A DNA stretch of 64,000 nt from Exiguobacterium aurantiacum DSM 6208 (GCF_000702585.1 NZ_JNIQ01000001.1:1431001-1495000), one strand, 5' to 3'; counted from the stretch's first letter, positions 49,926 to 59,526 are shown. A program made the numbers and translations. Notes: generated by a model from the letters alone, not told the origin.

Positions 49926-50939
49926 ATGAATAGTAATAACGTAACAATTTATGATGTCGCACGTGAAGCCGGGGTGTCGATGGCGACCGTCTCCCGTGTC
50001 GTCAACGGGAACCCGAACGTAAAGCCGACGACCCGTAAAAAAGTCCAAGACGCGATTGACCGTCTTGGCTATCGCCCGAACGCCGTGGCACGTGGTCTTG
50101 CCAGCAAGAAGACGACGACGGTCGGCGTCATCGTCCCGGATATTTCGAACATCTTTTTTGCGGACCTCGCCCGCGGGATCGAGGACGTGGCGACGATGTA
50201 CAAGTACAACATCATCCTCGGCAACTCGGACTCGAACCGTGACAAGGAGATTCATCTGTTGAACACGTTGCTCGGTAAGCAAGTGGACGGCATTATCTTT
50301 ATGGGCGGCCGACTCCATGAAGACCTCGTTGACGAGTTCAAGAAATCACCGGTGCCGATCGTCCTCGCGGCGACGCTCAACCAAGGGTATGACTTACCAG
50401 CCGTCAACATCGACTACGAGCAGGCAGCGTACGACGCAACCGAGATGCTCATCGGCCACGGCCACAAGCAAGTCGGATTTATCACAGGCCCACTTGAGCA
50501 ACAAATCAACGGGGAGAAGAAGTTCGCCGGCTACCGCCGGGCACTCGAAGATGCCGGTCTGCCGTTCCGCGAGAACGATGTCATTCTTGGGAACTATACG
50601 TACGCCTCTGGTCTCGAAGCTATGCAGAAGATGCTCGGGCGCGATGACTGTCCGAAAGCGATCTTCGCAGGAACGGATGAGATGGCGCTCGGTGTCATCC
50701 ATGCGATCCAAGATGCTGGTTTCTCGGTTCCGAACGACTTCGAGGTCGTCGGACACGATAACACGCGTCTCGCCACGATGATTCGTCCGAAGTTGACGAC
50801 GGTCGTCCAGCCAATGTATGACATCGGTGCCGTCGCGATGCGATTGTTGACGAAAATTTTGAATGCAGAAGAAGTCGAAGAGAAGAACGTCGTGCTCCCG
50901 CACCGAATCGAACGTCGTGATTCGTTACGGAACGACTAA
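49926..50939 (+). CDS. ccpA: Catabolite control protein A
   Basis: A 337-residue LacI-family regulator. The N-terminal HTH is [20 protein letters not shown] with the hinge helix [11 protein letters not shown] (about residues 50-60). The periplasmic-binding-like core has [20 protein letters not shown] and [16 protein letters not shown]. CcpA bound to HPr-Ser-P controls carbon catabolite repression through cre sites. The place before acuC and behind aroG is that of ccpA in Bacillales. The RBS TAGGAGGAG precedes ATG 49926. The candidate cre in its own leader is noted separately. The motPS genes that follow ccpA in B. subtilis are absent. Confidence 0.95.
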   Translation: MNSNNVTIYDVAREAGVSMATVSRVVNGNPNVKPTTRKKVQDAIDRLGYRPNAVARGLASKKTTTVGVIVPDISNIFFADLARGIEDVATMYKYNIILGNSDSNRDKEIHLLNTLLGKQVDGIIFMGGRLHEDLVDEFKKSPVPIVLAATLNQGYDLPAVNIDYEQAAYDATEMLIGHGHKQVGFITGPLEQQINGEKKFAGYRRALEDAGLPFRENDVILGNYTYASGLEAMQKMLGRDDCPKAIFAGTDEMALGVIHAIQDAGFSVPNDFEVVGHDNTRLATMIRPKLTTVVQPMYDIGAVAMRLLTKILNAEEVEEKNVVLPHRIERRDSLRND

Positions 50940-50942
50940 CTA

Positions 50943-50978
50943 AAAATGCACTTGAGCCACTCGGCTCAGGTGCATTTT
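50943..50978. terminator. Bidirectional terminator of ccpA and acuC
   Basis: A 16-base stem with one mismatch (50943-50958, 50963-50978), ACTC loop. Confidence 0.9.
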
Positions 50979-50979
50979 G

Positions 50980-52149
50980 TTATAAGTATAGTGACTTGCG
51001 ATCATTGGAGATGAACGGCCAAAACGCCCGTTTTGTCACTTCCCAATTCTTTTCCTCGATCTGTTGGCGACGCGGGATATGGTCGAACGTGTACGCCGTA
51101 TCGTCCCAACGCGTCGGCAACGCTTGATCGGCCTTCGCCTGCCATTGCTCAATCCATTCGGTCGGAATGTCACCACTATATGGCGCCTCGCGCGTCAAAC
51201 CCGACCACACTTGGGCCCACGCGCGCGGCACCGTCCGAAACCAGTCGTAACCGCCGCCACCGAGAGCGACGAGACGGCCTCCCGTGTACTCATCGGCCAG
51301 ACGGGAGGCGATTTGAGGGATCTGTTCGAACGTCCGAATCGTCGAAGCGAGGTGTGTCAATGGGTCGAACGCATGGGCGTCGGCCCCGTTTTGCGTCAAG
51401 ATGATATCTGGTTTGAACCAAACGCACGCTTCACGCAGAATCGTCTCGTAACAGTGGAGGAAGGAGTCGTCTTGCGTGAACGCATCGACCGGGACGTTCC
51501 AACTGTAGCCGTAGCCACTCCCGTTCCCGCGCTCGGTCACGGCGCCAGTCCCGGGGAAGAGATAACGACCGGTCTCATGAATCGAGAGCGTCATGACGTC
51601 CGGGTCGTCATAGAATAGCCATTGTACGCCGTCCCCGTGATGGGCGTCAGTATCGACGTATAGCACGCGCATGCCATATTGTTTACGGACATGGGCGATG
51701 GCGACGGCGGCATCGTTATAGACGCAAAAGCCTGACGCCTTGCGTTGCATGCCGTGATGGAGACCGCCACCGACGTGGAAGGCGCGCTCGAACTTTCCGC
51801 TCGCCACGAGGTCGAGCGCATGTATCGTCCCGCCGACGAGCCGGGCCGCACCGTCATGGATCGTCGGGAAGATTGGTGTGTCTTCTGTCCCGAGCCCAAA
51901 CTTGTTCGCTTTGAGCCCAGACAACTGTCCGGCCGCCGCCGCTTGCACGGCCTCGATGTAGTCCCGGTCATGGACGAGCGCCAAATCCTCTATCGATGCG
52001 AGAGGAGGCGCGATGCATTCGTCGGGAGACAGTTTGCCCGAGGCGACGAGCAGAGACGTCGTCAGCTCCAAGCGGATCGGGTTGAACGGGTGGTCCGCAT
52101 GGAAGCGGTAGGACGTCTCGTTCTCCCCGAATATGTAGGCCGGTCTCAT
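50980..52149 (-). CDS. acuC: Acetoin utilization protein AcuC (class I/II HDAC-like deacetylase)
   Basis: A 389-residue histone-deacetylase-fold enzyme. HPFNPIRLELTTSLL near the N-terminus, AFHVGGGLHHGMQRKASGFCVYNDAAVAI (split at GGGLHHGM, about residues 127-134), VLYVDTDAHHGDGVQWLFYDD (metal-binding Asp and His), and LTQNGADAHAFDPLTHL are the signature motifs. AcuC removes the acetyl group from acetylated AcsA and reactivates it. It overlaps acuB by four bases (ATGA) and is the last gene of acuABC, convergent with ccpA. Confidence 0.95.
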   Translation of the reverse strand: MRPAYIFGENETSYRFHADHPFNPIRLELTTSLLVASGKLSPDECIAPPLASIEDLALVHDRDYIEAVQAAAAGQLSGLKANKFGLGTEDTPIFPTIHDGAARLVGGTIHALDLVASGKFERAFHVGGGLHHGMQRKASGFCVYNDAAVAIAHVRKQYGMRVLYVDTDAHHGDGVQWLFYDDPDVMTLSIHETGRYLFPGTGAVTERGNGSGYGYSWNVPVDAFTQDDSFLHCYETILREACVWFKPDIILTQNGADAHAFDPLTHLASTIRTFEQIPQIASRLADEYTGGRLVALGGGGYDWFRTVPRAWAQVWSGLTREAPYSGDIPTEWIEQWQAKADQALPTRWDDTAYTFDHIPRRQQIEEKNWEVTKRAFWPFISNDRKSLYL

Positions 52150-52778
52150 GGGGACATCTCCGGACCGAGGACGTCAAAGCCTTCACGTTTTAGCCTTTCG
52201 ATGATGCGAAGCGGGTTCATCGTCTGGACACGGAACGAGATGATCCGTTTGTACGGATCGGCCGTCGGATGCACGAAGACGTTGATGATGTTGATGTTCG
52301 TCTTGGCGAGAAGGCGTGTCACTTTCTCGAGCGTGCCGGTCGTGTTCTCGACGAGAATCTCGATTTGCGAGCTCGGTTCGAGGGCACCGGTCAGCTGGAC
52401 GAAATAACGAAGTAAATCGGTCTCGGTCAGCACCCCGACGAGTTTGCCTTGCTCGATGATCGGCAAGCAAGTGAGACGGTATTCATAAAATAGGGCGGCC
52501 GCATCCTCGAAAAAGTCGTAAGGGTGGGCCGTCGTCACGTCTTGGCGCATGATGCTCGAGACGGGGTTCTGAAAGTCGGCGCTCTCGCTTTCCGGATGGA
52601 ACACGCTCGTCGCACCGCTCATCTCGAACTGTCCGATAATCCCGACGACTTGCCGAGCCGGGTTCGTGACGATAAGATGGCGCACTTTATTGTCGCGCAT
52701 GAGCTTGGCCGCATGGGCGATCGTATTCGTCGGTTGAATCGTCACGACGTGGCGATTCATCATCTGTTCAATCAGCAT
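52146..52778 (-). CDS. acuB: AcuB, CBS-pair plus ACT domain protein
   Basis: A 210-residue protein. Two CBS domains (about residues 5-55 and 80-130, with MMNRHVVTIQPTNTIAHAAK and TETDLLRYFVQLTGA segments) bind adenosine nucleotides, and a C-terminal ACT-like domain (about 138-210, IEILVENTTGTLEKVTRLLA) follows. The order acuA-acuB-acuC is conserved. AcuB may sense adenine nucleotides for the acetylation switch; its mechanism is not settled. The RBS GGAGGGGTA lies before ATG 52778. The stop overlaps the acuC start. Confidence 0.93.
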   Translation of the reverse strand: MLIEQMMNRHVVTIQPTNTIAHAAKLMRDNKVRHLIVTNPARQVVGIIGQFEMSGATSVFHPESESADFQNPVSSIMRQDVTTAHPYDFFEDAAALFYEYRLTCLPIIEQGKLVGVLTETDLLRYFVQLTGALEPSSQIEILVENTTGTLEKVTRLLAKTNINIINVFVHPTADPYKRIISFRVQTMNPLRIIERLKREGFDVLGPEMSP

Positions 52779-52789
52779 CGTACCCCTCC

Positions 52790-53419
52790 TTAGTCATACA
52801 TGAACCGGCGACGGAGCCGGAGTGAATCGAAATGGTCAATCGTTTCTTGACGGACGTTTTTGCCGATGCGTGCCATAAGACAGTTGGCCGGATGGGACGC
52901 GATTTCAGGGTCGTCCGTCGGGAAGAAGACGAGGCCGCCGTGATTCATCATCTTTTCCATCACTTTACGATAGTCCCAAATCGACAGACCGCTCCCTTTT
53001 AAATCCCAATGCCAATAATATTCAGTCGTCAAGATTAAGAAGTCGTCCATGTGCGGGTCCATCATGGATACTTCGAGCAGCTGCTTACCGATGCGCTGGC
53101 CTCGGAAACGAGGACTCACCTCGATGGCACCGAGTTCAAGGATGTACGGGTCGTTCCCTTCACTCCAACGTTCGTACGGGTCCGGATACAAATATGTGAC
53201 GTAGCCGATGACGAGTTCGTCGACGCGTGCGACGATGATGCGTCCTTCTTTCAAAGCGGCAATCTCGACGAGTGCCTTCTGTTGATCCTCTGGCTCCCTG
53301 AACGCCGTCAACCCCTCGTCCAGACGATACGTCGCGAGCACGTCGCTCTCAATCGGTCCATCGATGATTACGGCTCCGAGTGAGGTTTCCCACACTTTTG
53401 AATGATATTGTTTTTCCAT
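52790..53419 (-). CDS. acuA: AcuA, GNAT protein acetyltransferase of acetyl-CoA synthetase
   Basis: A 209-residue GNAT family enzyme. Motif A is LELGAIEVSPRFRGQRIGKQ (about residues 89-108) with the R-x-x-G-x-G/A acetyl-CoA loop, followed by LLEVSMMDPHMDDFLILTTE. AcuA acetylates the active-site lysine of AcsA and switches it off when acetyl-CoA is plentiful. The start ATG 53419 is divergent from acsA; the intergenic region holds a cre over the acuA -10, so CcpA should repress the operon on glucose. acuB starts 12 bases after its stop. Confidence 0.94.
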   Translation of the reverse strand: MEKQYHSKVWETSLGAVIIDGPIESDVLATYRLDEGLTAFREPEDQQKALVEIAALKEGRIIVARVDELVIGYVTYLYPDPYERWSEGNDPYILELGAIEVSPRFRGQRIGKQLLEVSMMDPHMDDFLILTTEYYWHWDLKGSGLSIWDYRKVMEKMMNHGGLVFFPTDDPEIASHPANCLMARIGKNVRQETIDHFDSLRLRRRFMYD

Positions 53420-53444
53420 GGAGTCACCACCTTTTCCACTTCTT

Positions 53445-53473
53445 ATTATAGCGCTTTCATCCGTCTTGTTTCA
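53445..53473 (-). promoter_or_regulatory. acuABC promoter with overlapping cre
   Basis: Minus-strand TGAAAC (53473-53468) and TATAAT (53450-53445), spacer 17. The cre ATGAAAGCGCTATAA (minus, 53460-53446) has one mismatch to the consensus and covers the -10, which predicts repression by CcpA. Confidence 0.7.
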
Positions 53474-53500
53474 CGCCGATTTGGAGTTATTGGAAATTCA

Positions 53501-53529
53501 TTGATTTGTCATAATATTAACACTATACT
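53501..53529 (+). promoter_or_regulatory. Promoter of acsA
   Basis: TTGATT (53501-53506), 17 bases, TATACT (53524-53529). No clear cre over this promoter; the acuA cre is 41 bases upstream. Confidence 0.6.
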
Positions 53530-53574
53530 GAAAGTGGTTATACCATTCTTTTCAGGGGAGGCGAATCTTTAACG

Positions 53575-55281
53575 ATGGAGAAATTGAAAGCGTTATCAGG
53601 GGAACATCAATTGTCGTCGTATGAAGAAGCTTGTCAGTCGTTCGAGTGGACACAAGCAGAAGCATTATTGTCTTGGAATTTGACCGGAAACGTCAATATG
53701 GCGTATGAGGCGATCGATCGTCACGCAGAAGGGGAACTCGCGACGAAGCTGGCCTTGCTCTACTTCGATGGGGATCGGGAAGAGCGCTATACGTATGCAG
53801 ACATGAAACGAGAAAGTAATCGATCCGGGAACGTTCTGAAATCGGTCGGAGTGGAGAAAGGCGATCGTGTCTTCATCTTCATGCCACGGAGTCCAGAACT
53901 TTATTTTATTTTACTCGGTGCGATCAAGCTTGGCGCCATCGTTGGGCCGTTGTTTGAAGCGTTCATGGAACAGGCCGTCCACGACCGTCTGCTCGACTCG
54001 GAAGCGAAAGTGATCGTGACGACCGAGGCGCTGTTGCCGCGCATCCCGGTGGAGCAGTTGCCGCACTTGGAGACGATTCTCATCGTCGGCGATGACGTGT
54101 CAGAGAGCGGGAAGATCATCGATTACCGCAAGTTGGCACATGACGCCTCGACGGACCTTGACATCACATGGGTCGACTGTGAAGACGGTATGATTCTGCA
54201 TTATACATCCGGTTCGACCGGCAAACCGAAAGGCGTGCTGCACGTCCATAACGCGATGATTCAGCACTTGATGACGGGAAAATGGGTGCTCGACTTGCAG
54301 GCCGACGACGTGTATTGGTGCACGGCCGACCCAGGTTGGGTGACGGGCACGAGTTATGGCATCTTCGCCCCGTTCTTGAACGGGACGACGAACGTCATCG
54401 TCGGGGGCCGGTTCAATCCGGAGTTTTGGTACTCGGTCATCGAACGGTTCGGTGTCACGGTCTGGTATAGCGCGCCGACGGCGTTCCGGATGCTCATGGG
54501 TGCGGGGGACGAGGCGTTTGAGAAGTACGACTTGTCGTCGCTCCGACACATCTTGTCGGTCGGTGAACCGCTCAACCCGGAAGTCATCCGTTGGGGCAAT
54601 GAGTCGTTCGGCTTACGTATTCACGATACGTGGTGGATGACGGAGACCGGGGCGATGATGATCTGCAACTATCCGACGATGGACATCAAGCCGGGCTCGA
54701 TGGGGAAAGCCATCCCGGGATGTGAAGCGGCCATCTTAGATGACCGCGGGCAACCGCTCCCACCGCACCGGATGGGCAACTTGGCCTTGAAGACGCCGTG
54801 GCCATCGATGATGCGGAAAATTTGGAAGAACGATGCGAAATATGAAAGTTACTTCTGGGGCGATTGGTACGTCTCGGGAGACTCAGCCTATATGGACGAG
54901 GATGGCTATTTCTGGTTCCAGGGTCGTGTCGATGACGTCATCATGACGGCAGGCGAGCGGGTCGGACCGTTCGAAGTCGAGAGCCGTCTCGTCGAACACC
55001 CGGCCGTCGCCGAAGCGGGCGTCATCGGAAAACCGGACCCGGTCCGCGGGGAGATCATCAAAGCGTTCATCGCGCTCCGTAAAGGCTATGAACCGTCGGA
55101 CGAACTGAAGACCGAGATCCAAAAATTCGTCAAAGAAGGGCTCGCAGCCCATGCGGCCCCGCGTGAAATTGAGTTCAAAGACAAGTTACCGAAAACACGC
55201 AGCGGGAAGATCATGCGCCGTGTCTTGAAGGCTTGGGAATTGAACATCGAGACAGGTGACTTATCGACAATGGAAGATTGA
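53575..55281 (+). CDS. acsA: Acetyl-CoA synthetase
   Basis: A 568-residue AMP-forming acyl-CoA synthetase producing acetyl-CoA from acetate, ATP and CoA. MILHYTSGSTGKPKGVLHVH (about residues 206-225) is the P-loop motif, HDTWWMTETGAMMI the A5 motif, VSGDSAYMDEDGYFWFQGRVDDVI (split at GRVDDVI) the hinge motif, and PKTRSGKIMRRVLKA the C-terminal lysine that AcuA acetylates. The RBS GGGGAGG is 13 bases from ATG 53575, rather long. It is monocistronic and divergent from acuABC. Confidence 0.96.
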   Translation: MEKLKALSGEHQLSSYEEACQSFEWTQAEALLSWNLTGNVNMAYEAIDRHAEGELATKLALLYFDGDREERYTYADMKRESNRSGNVLKSVGVEKGDRVFIFMPRSPELYFILLGAIKLGAIVGPLFEAFMEQAVHDRLLDSEAKVIVTTEALLPRIPVEQLPHLETILIVGDDVSESGKIIDYRKLAHDASTDLDITWVDCEDGMILHYTSGSTGKPKGVLHVHNAMIQHLMTGKWVLDLQADDVYWCTADPGWVTGTSYGIFAPFLNGTTNVIVGGRFNPEFWYSVIERFGVTVWYSAPTAFRMLMGAGDEAFEKYDLSSLRHILSVGEPLNPEVIRWGNESFGLRIHDTWWMTETGAMMICNYPTMDIKPGSMGKAIPGCEAAILDDRGQPLPPHRMGNLALKTPWPSMMRKIWKNDAKYESYFWGDWYVSGDSAYMDEDGYFWFQGRVDDVIMTAGERVGPFEVESRLVEHPAVAEAGVIGKPDPVRGEIIKAFIALRKGYEPSDELKTEIQKFVKEGLAAHAAPREIEFKDKLPKTRSGKIMRRVLKAWELNIETGDLSTMED

Positions 55282-55283
55282 AC

Positions 55284-55315
55284 AAAAAAGTCGACACCGC
55301 GGTGTCGACTTTTTT
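55284..55315. terminator. Bidirectional palindromic terminator
   Basis: A perfect 32-base palindrome centred at 55299/55300, A-rich left and T-rich right, between convergent acsA and PBP genes. Confidence 0.93.
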
Positions 55316-55322
55316 GTCTTGC

Positions 55323-57764
55323 TTATTCGTCAGCGTCAGACTCGGCATCAGCTTCTGCTTCTTCTTTAGCTTTCTTTTCAGCCTCAGCTTTCTTCTTCGC
55401 TTCTTCTTCTGCCTTTTTCGCGTCTTCTGCTTTCTTCTTCGCTTCCGCTTCGGCTTTTTTCTTCGCCTCGGCATCTTTCTGTTCAGCAGCTTCACGTTTC
55501 GCCTCTTCCGCCTCTTGCTTCGCTTCTTCAGCTTCTTGCTTCGCTTCTTCAGCTTTCTTCTTCGCTTCCTCTTCCTTCTTCTTCTCTTCGACTTTCTTCT
55601 TCTCAGAGAACGTTCCAGAGTCTTTGAAGTCGTCCGGCTTCACGCTAGACGGTTGAGTGAAGCGCGCGTTCGTAAACGTATCCGGCTTATCCGCATGGAC
55701 GCGGTTCACGATCTGTGACCAGATCCGTTGCGTCCGCTGGTAGTAAGGGCCGTATGGGTACTTATCGGTCATCCCGAGTTTTTGGTTATCGTAACCAGAC
55801 CAGACGGCGAGTGTGACGTCTGGCGTCGAGCCGACGAGATACGAATCTCGTTTTAATTGTGTCGTACCGGTTTTGCCCATCCAGTCGCCCGGGGCGTTCA
55901 AGAGCGACTTGGCGTACGTCGCCGTACCTGACGTGTAGACGTCACGCAACATGTCGACGACGAGGTAGGCCGTGCGATCGGAGTAAATCCGTTTCTTCTC
56001 AGGCTGGGCCTCAAAGATGATCTCGCCTTGGAACTCGACTTTATCGACGAAGTACGGGCTTACGTGTTCGCCGTAGTTGGCGAGCATCGCATACGTCGAC
56101 GCGAGGTTGACCGGGCTGACTTCACCGACACCGAGTGCCATCGATGAGGCTTTTCGGTTCGTATCCGATACACCGATGCCCATATCGATTAATTTTTGCG
56201 TGTCAGCTTCCATCTCGTTCCGCTCTTCATAAATTTTGACGGCAGGAACGTTCAACGATAGTTTGAGCGCGTCGCGGACAGTGACTGGGCCGCGGTACGT
56301 TTTCCCTTCGTTGTTGACCGGGTCTTTCCGTTCGCTGTAATCATATTGATAGAAGTATTCTTCATCGATAATCGTCGTCGCAGGTGTGATCATGCCTGAC
56401 TCGATCGCATTCGCGTAGACGAGAATCGGTTTTGCGGTCGATCCGATTTGACGAGTCATCTGCGTGGCGTGGTTATATTCTTCAGTCTTTCCGTTAATAT
56501 AGCGTCCACCGACGAAGCCGAGCACGCGGCCCGTCTTGTTCTCGAGCATGACCGCGGCGGTCTGTTCCGGATAGCTCGTCCCGTCCGCATTTTGGTTCGG
56601 TCCGAAGTTGTCCGCGTTTTTAGCCGGCTGTTGCATCGATTCGTGGATTTGCTTATCGAGCGTTAAGTGGATCTTATAACCGCCTTGACGGAGCGCGTTG
56701 TGTGCCCGTTTCCCGTAAGTCGAACGGACTTCGTTCCGTTCGTTTGGCCCGAGGTCGTTGAGGTTGATCCCGTCTTCTTGTAAGAAGTGGTTCGTCACGA
56801 TGGCGAGCGCCTCGCGTTCAGCTACGTCAACGAGATATGGATAGCGGTCACGCGGCTTCGACTGCGTCTTCATGAAGTCTTGCGTGATGTCGTAGTTATA
56901 CGCCGCATCATATTCTTCTTGTGTGATCTTACCGGCGACGTACATCCGGTTCAGTACCGTCTTCATCCGGTTGATGCCGGCTGTGACGTCTTCTTTAATG
57001 ACTCCGCCTTGATAATATGGCGTGTAAAGGAACGGGTTTTTCGGGATCCCGGCGAGGAATGCCGCTTGTGGCAACGTGAGGTTCTCCGCCGACGTGTTGA
57101 ACACGCCGCGAGACGCTGCTTCAATCCCGGAGATGTTGCGTCCCATCGAGTTGCGTCCGAATGAGACGACGTTCAAGTAGGCGTTCAAAATCTCATCTTT
57201 ATCCATTGCTTTTTCGAGACGGAGCGCGAGCAAAATCTCTTTCGCTTTTCGTTCGAACGACACTTCGTTCGTCAGCATCTGGTTCTTGATGAGCTGTTGC
57301 GTGAGCGTCGAGCCACCGGTCCGCTCTTCTGAACCGGTCGCTTCTTGCAAGATGGCACGGAGCGTCGCTTTCGGCACGACGCCGTCATGCTCGTAAAACT
57401 CGACGTCTTCGGTCGCTAACAACGCGTCGATGACGAAAGGTGACACTTTATCGACTGGAATCGGCGTACGCACTTCATCGGTCGTGTAGTTCCCGATCCG
57501 TTCACCGCTTCCGAAGTAAATATCAGAGGTCGACGAGTACGTGTTGATTTGGGACGTCATCGTCTTATAGGCAGGGGTTGGCATGTCCTTGACGAGCGAT
57601 GCGAAATACCCGGCACCGATCCCGGCACCTAAAAAACCGATGAGGACGACGGAGATGATCGTGAGCAGGAGTACGTTCCACGACACATCGTAAAATACAT
57701 TGGCGTAACGGCGGGCTTTCAAGGACGTTGGATTGTTCCATAAGTCTCGAATCTTTTGCAGCAT
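55323..57764 (-). CDS. Class A penicillin-binding protein with a charged helical tail
   Basis: An 813-residue bifunctional PBP. A cytoplasmic N-terminus and one membrane segment (about residues 30-57) precede a GT51 glycosyltransferase with LATEDVEFYEHDGVVP, GGSTLTQQLIKNQML and ILNAYLNVVSFGRNSMG. The transpeptidase has the S-x-x-K box GSTAKPILVY (about 441-450), the SLN box and the KTG box GKTGTT. A proline/threonine-rich region and a Lys/Glu/Ala-rich helical tail follow (from about residue 718), with AEEAKQE repeats and an acidic end. ATG 57764 behind AAGGAGG gives a slightly shorter protein than the open frame. It polymerises and cross-links peptidoglycan outside the membrane. Confidence 0.93.
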   Translation of the reverse strand: MLQKIRDLWNNPTSLKARRYANVFYDVSWNVLLLTIISVVLIGFLGAGIGAGYFASLVKDMPTPAYKTMTSQINTYSSTSDIYFGSGERIGNYTTDEVRTPIPVDKVSPFVIDALLATEDVEFYEHDGVVPKATLRAILQEATGSEERTGGSTLTQQLIKNQMLTNEVSFERKAKEILLALRLEKAMDKDEILNAYLNVVSFGRNSMGRNISGIEAASRGVFNTSAENLTLPQAAFLAGIPKNPFLYTPYYQGGVIKEDVTAGINRMKTVLNRMYVAGKITQEEYDAAYNYDITQDFMKTQSKPRDRYPYLVDVAEREALAIVTNHFLQEDGINLNDLGPNERNEVRSTYGKRAHNALRQGGYKIHLTLDKQIHESMQQPAKNADNFGPNQNADGTSYPEQTAAVMLENKTGRVLGFVGGRYINGKTEEYNHATQMTRQIGSTAKPILVYANAIESGMITPATTIIDEEYFYQYDYSERKDPVNNEGKTYRGPVTVRDALKLSLNVPAVKIYEERNEMEADTQKLIDMGIGVSDTNRKASSMALGVGEVSPVNLASTYAMLANYGEHVSPYFVDKVEFQGEIIFEAQPEKKRIYSDRTAYLVVDMLRDVYTSGTATYAKSLLNAPGDWMGKTGTTQLKRDSYLVGSTPDVTLAVWSGYDNQKLGMTDKYPYGPYYQRTQRIWSQIVNRVHADKPDTFTNARFTQPSSVKPDDFKDSGTFSEKKKVEEKKKEEEAKKKAEEAKQEAEEAKQEAEEAKREAAEQKDAEAKKKAEAEAKKKAEDAKKAEEEAKKKAEAEKKAKEEAEADAESDADE

Positions 57765-57881
57765 GACAGCCTCCTTCATATGGTGTAAAACGATTGCAGA
57801 CAGTAATATATTCGATTATAGCACAAGTCTTTCACCACCTTATCGTGAATCCACCTTTCGATGCAAGTTTCAATCTTCTAG

Positions 57882-57911
57882 TTGACAATGGAGAAATTAA
57901 ACTTATAAAAT
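57882..57911 (+). promoter_or_regulatory. Promoter of the tyrS T-box transcript
   Basis: A perfect TTGACA (57882-57887), 18 bases, TAAAAT (57906-57911). Confidence 0.75.
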
Positions 57912-57917
57912 GAATGA

Positions 57918-58151
57918 CATAGTCCATATAACGATGCGATGAAAAAAGCGAAGTAGTCGGTTGACCGCTTGTCCAGAAAGCTAGTGGGTGCTGTGAACTA
58001 GCCAACGTCAACAGATGAATTACACTTTTGGAGCATGCCGTCAGGCCGGGTCGAGACCGTTATCTCTCATGTAAAGTGGCCACAGCTGTGGCAATTAGGG
58101 TGGTACCGCGGAATCTCCGTCCCTTCTCAATATGAGAAGGGACGTTTTTTT
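57918..58151 (+). ncRNA. T-box leader, tyrosine specifier, controlling tyrS
   Basis: The T-box sequence GGGTGGTACCGCGGA (58098-58112) is canonical, the specifier region GAATTACACTTT offers TAC (Tyr), and a 12-bp terminator stem (58118-58129, 58133-58144) with seven T follows. Uncharged tRNA-Tyr would stabilise the antiterminator and switch tyrS on. This fills the gap of about 410 bases between the PBP and tyrS. Confidence 0.93.
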
Positions 58152-58175
58152 ATGTCAATCGAAGGAGTGGGACAG

Positions 58176-59423
58176 ATGGAATTATTGAATGATTTAGCAT
58201 TTCGAGGACTCGTCAACCAAATGACGGATGAAGAAGGATTGAAGGAACAACTGAAAAAACCGACGACGCTTTACACGGGGTTTGACCCGACGGCCGACTC
58301 GCTCCATATCGGACACTTGTTGCCGATTTTGACGCTTCGTCGCTTCCAAGAGGCAGGGCACCAAGTCATCGCGCTAGTCGGTGGTGCGACCGGGATGATC
58401 GGAGACCCGTCAGGCCGTTCCGACGAACGTTCACTGAACACGCTTGATACGGTGAAAGAGTTCTCTGACCGCATCAAAGATCAGTTGAGCCGCTTCCTTC
58501 CATTAGAAGGAGAGAACCCGATCACGATTCGCAACAACTACGAATGGACGGCCGAGCTGTCCATCATCGACTTCCTGCGCGATATCGGAAAACATTTCCC
58601 GATCAGCTACATGCTCGCGAAAGACTCGGTCGACTCGCGTTTAGAGAATGGGATCTCGTACACGGAATTCTCGTACATGTTGTTGCAATCGTTCGACTTC
58701 TTGAAGTTGTACGAAAATGAGAACTGCCGCCTTCAAGTCGGTGGGAGCGATCAGTGGGGGAACATCACGGCCGGGCTCGAACTCATCCGCCGTTTCGGTC
58801 ATCAAGAGAAGGCGTTCGGTCTCACCGTGCCGCTCGTCACGAAGTCGGACGGGCAGAAGTTCGGGAAGACGGCCGGTGGCGCGGTCTGGCTTGACGCTGA
58901 CAAGACGACGCCGTACGAGTTCTACCAGTTTTGGATCAACGTCGATGATGCCGACGTCATCAAGTTCATCAAGTACTTCACGTTCTTGACGCATGAAAAC
59001 ATCGAAGCACTCGCGGCCGAAGTGGCATCAGCTCCTGAGAAACGTGTCGCCCAGCGCCGTCTCGCCGAAGAGATGACGAAGCTCGTCCACGGTGAAGCCG
59101 GGCTTGAACAGGCTGAACGGATCACGACAGCGTTCTTCAGCGGTGACCTCACGTCGCTCAAACCAGAAGACATGGACGCAGCGTTCAAAGGGATGCCGCA
59201 GTTCGAACTTGACGGTGAGCGCAATCTCGTCGAGTTGCTCGTCGAGGCGAAGATCGTTCAATCGAAACGCCAAGCGCGTGAAGACGTGCAAAACGGTGCC
59301 ATCTACTTGAACGGGGAGCGGGAACAGGCGCTCGATAAAGTCATCACACGAGAAGATACGCTCGGCGAGTTTACAATCATTCGTCGCGGGAAAAAGAAAT
59401 ACTTCGTCATTCGTCACGTCTGA
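58176..59423 (+). CDS. tyrS: Tyrosyl-tRNA synthetase
   Basis: A 415-residue class I synthetase. TLYTGFDPTADSLHIGHLLP (about residues 33-52) holds the HIGH motif, LQVGGSDQWGNITAGLELIR the tyrosine-binding region, KFGKTAGGAVWL (about residue 229) the KMSKS equivalent (KFGKT), and a C-terminal S4-like domain (about 350-415) binds tRNA. ATG 58176 follows GAAGGAGTGG; the open frame upstream runs through the T-box. The T-box regulates it. Confidence 0.97.
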   Translation: MELLNDLAFRGLVNQMTDEEGLKEQLKKPTTLYTGFDPTADSLHIGHLLPILTLRRFQEAGHQVIALVGGATGMIGDPSGRSDERSLNTLDTVKEFSDRIKDQLSRFLPLEGENPITIRNNYEWTAELSIIDFLRDIGKHFPISYMLAKDSVDSRLENGISYTEFSYMLLQSFDFLKLYENENCRLQVGGSDQWGNITAGLELIRRFGHQEKAFGLTVPLVTKSDGQKFGKTAGGAVWLDADKTTPYEFYQFWINVDDADVIKFIKYFTFLTHENIEALAAEVASAPEKRVAQRRLAEEMTKLVHGEAGLEQAERITTAFFSGDLTSLKPEDMDAAFKGMPQFELDGERNLVELLVEAKIVQSKRQAREDVQNGAIYLNGEREQALDKVITREDTLGEFTIIRRGKKKYFVIRHV

Positions 59424-59429
59424 TGCGTT

Positions 59430-59467
59430 CGTCCATTTCCGTCATTTACGGGAATGGACGTTTTTTT
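59430..59467 (+). terminator. Terminator of tyrS
   Basis: CGTCCATTTCCGT pairs with ACGGGAATGGACG (59430-59442, 59448-59460), one mismatch, CATTT loop, seven T. Confidence 0.92.
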
Positions 59468-59526
59468 CGTACATCAACGCTCAGCGAGTCTGGTACGATT
59501 GAAGTAGGAAGTGAGGAGGATGGGTA

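Noticed and set aside
58035-58175. N-terminal extension of tyrS
   Set aside because: Runs through the T-box and its terminator; the RBS and homologous start are at 58176.
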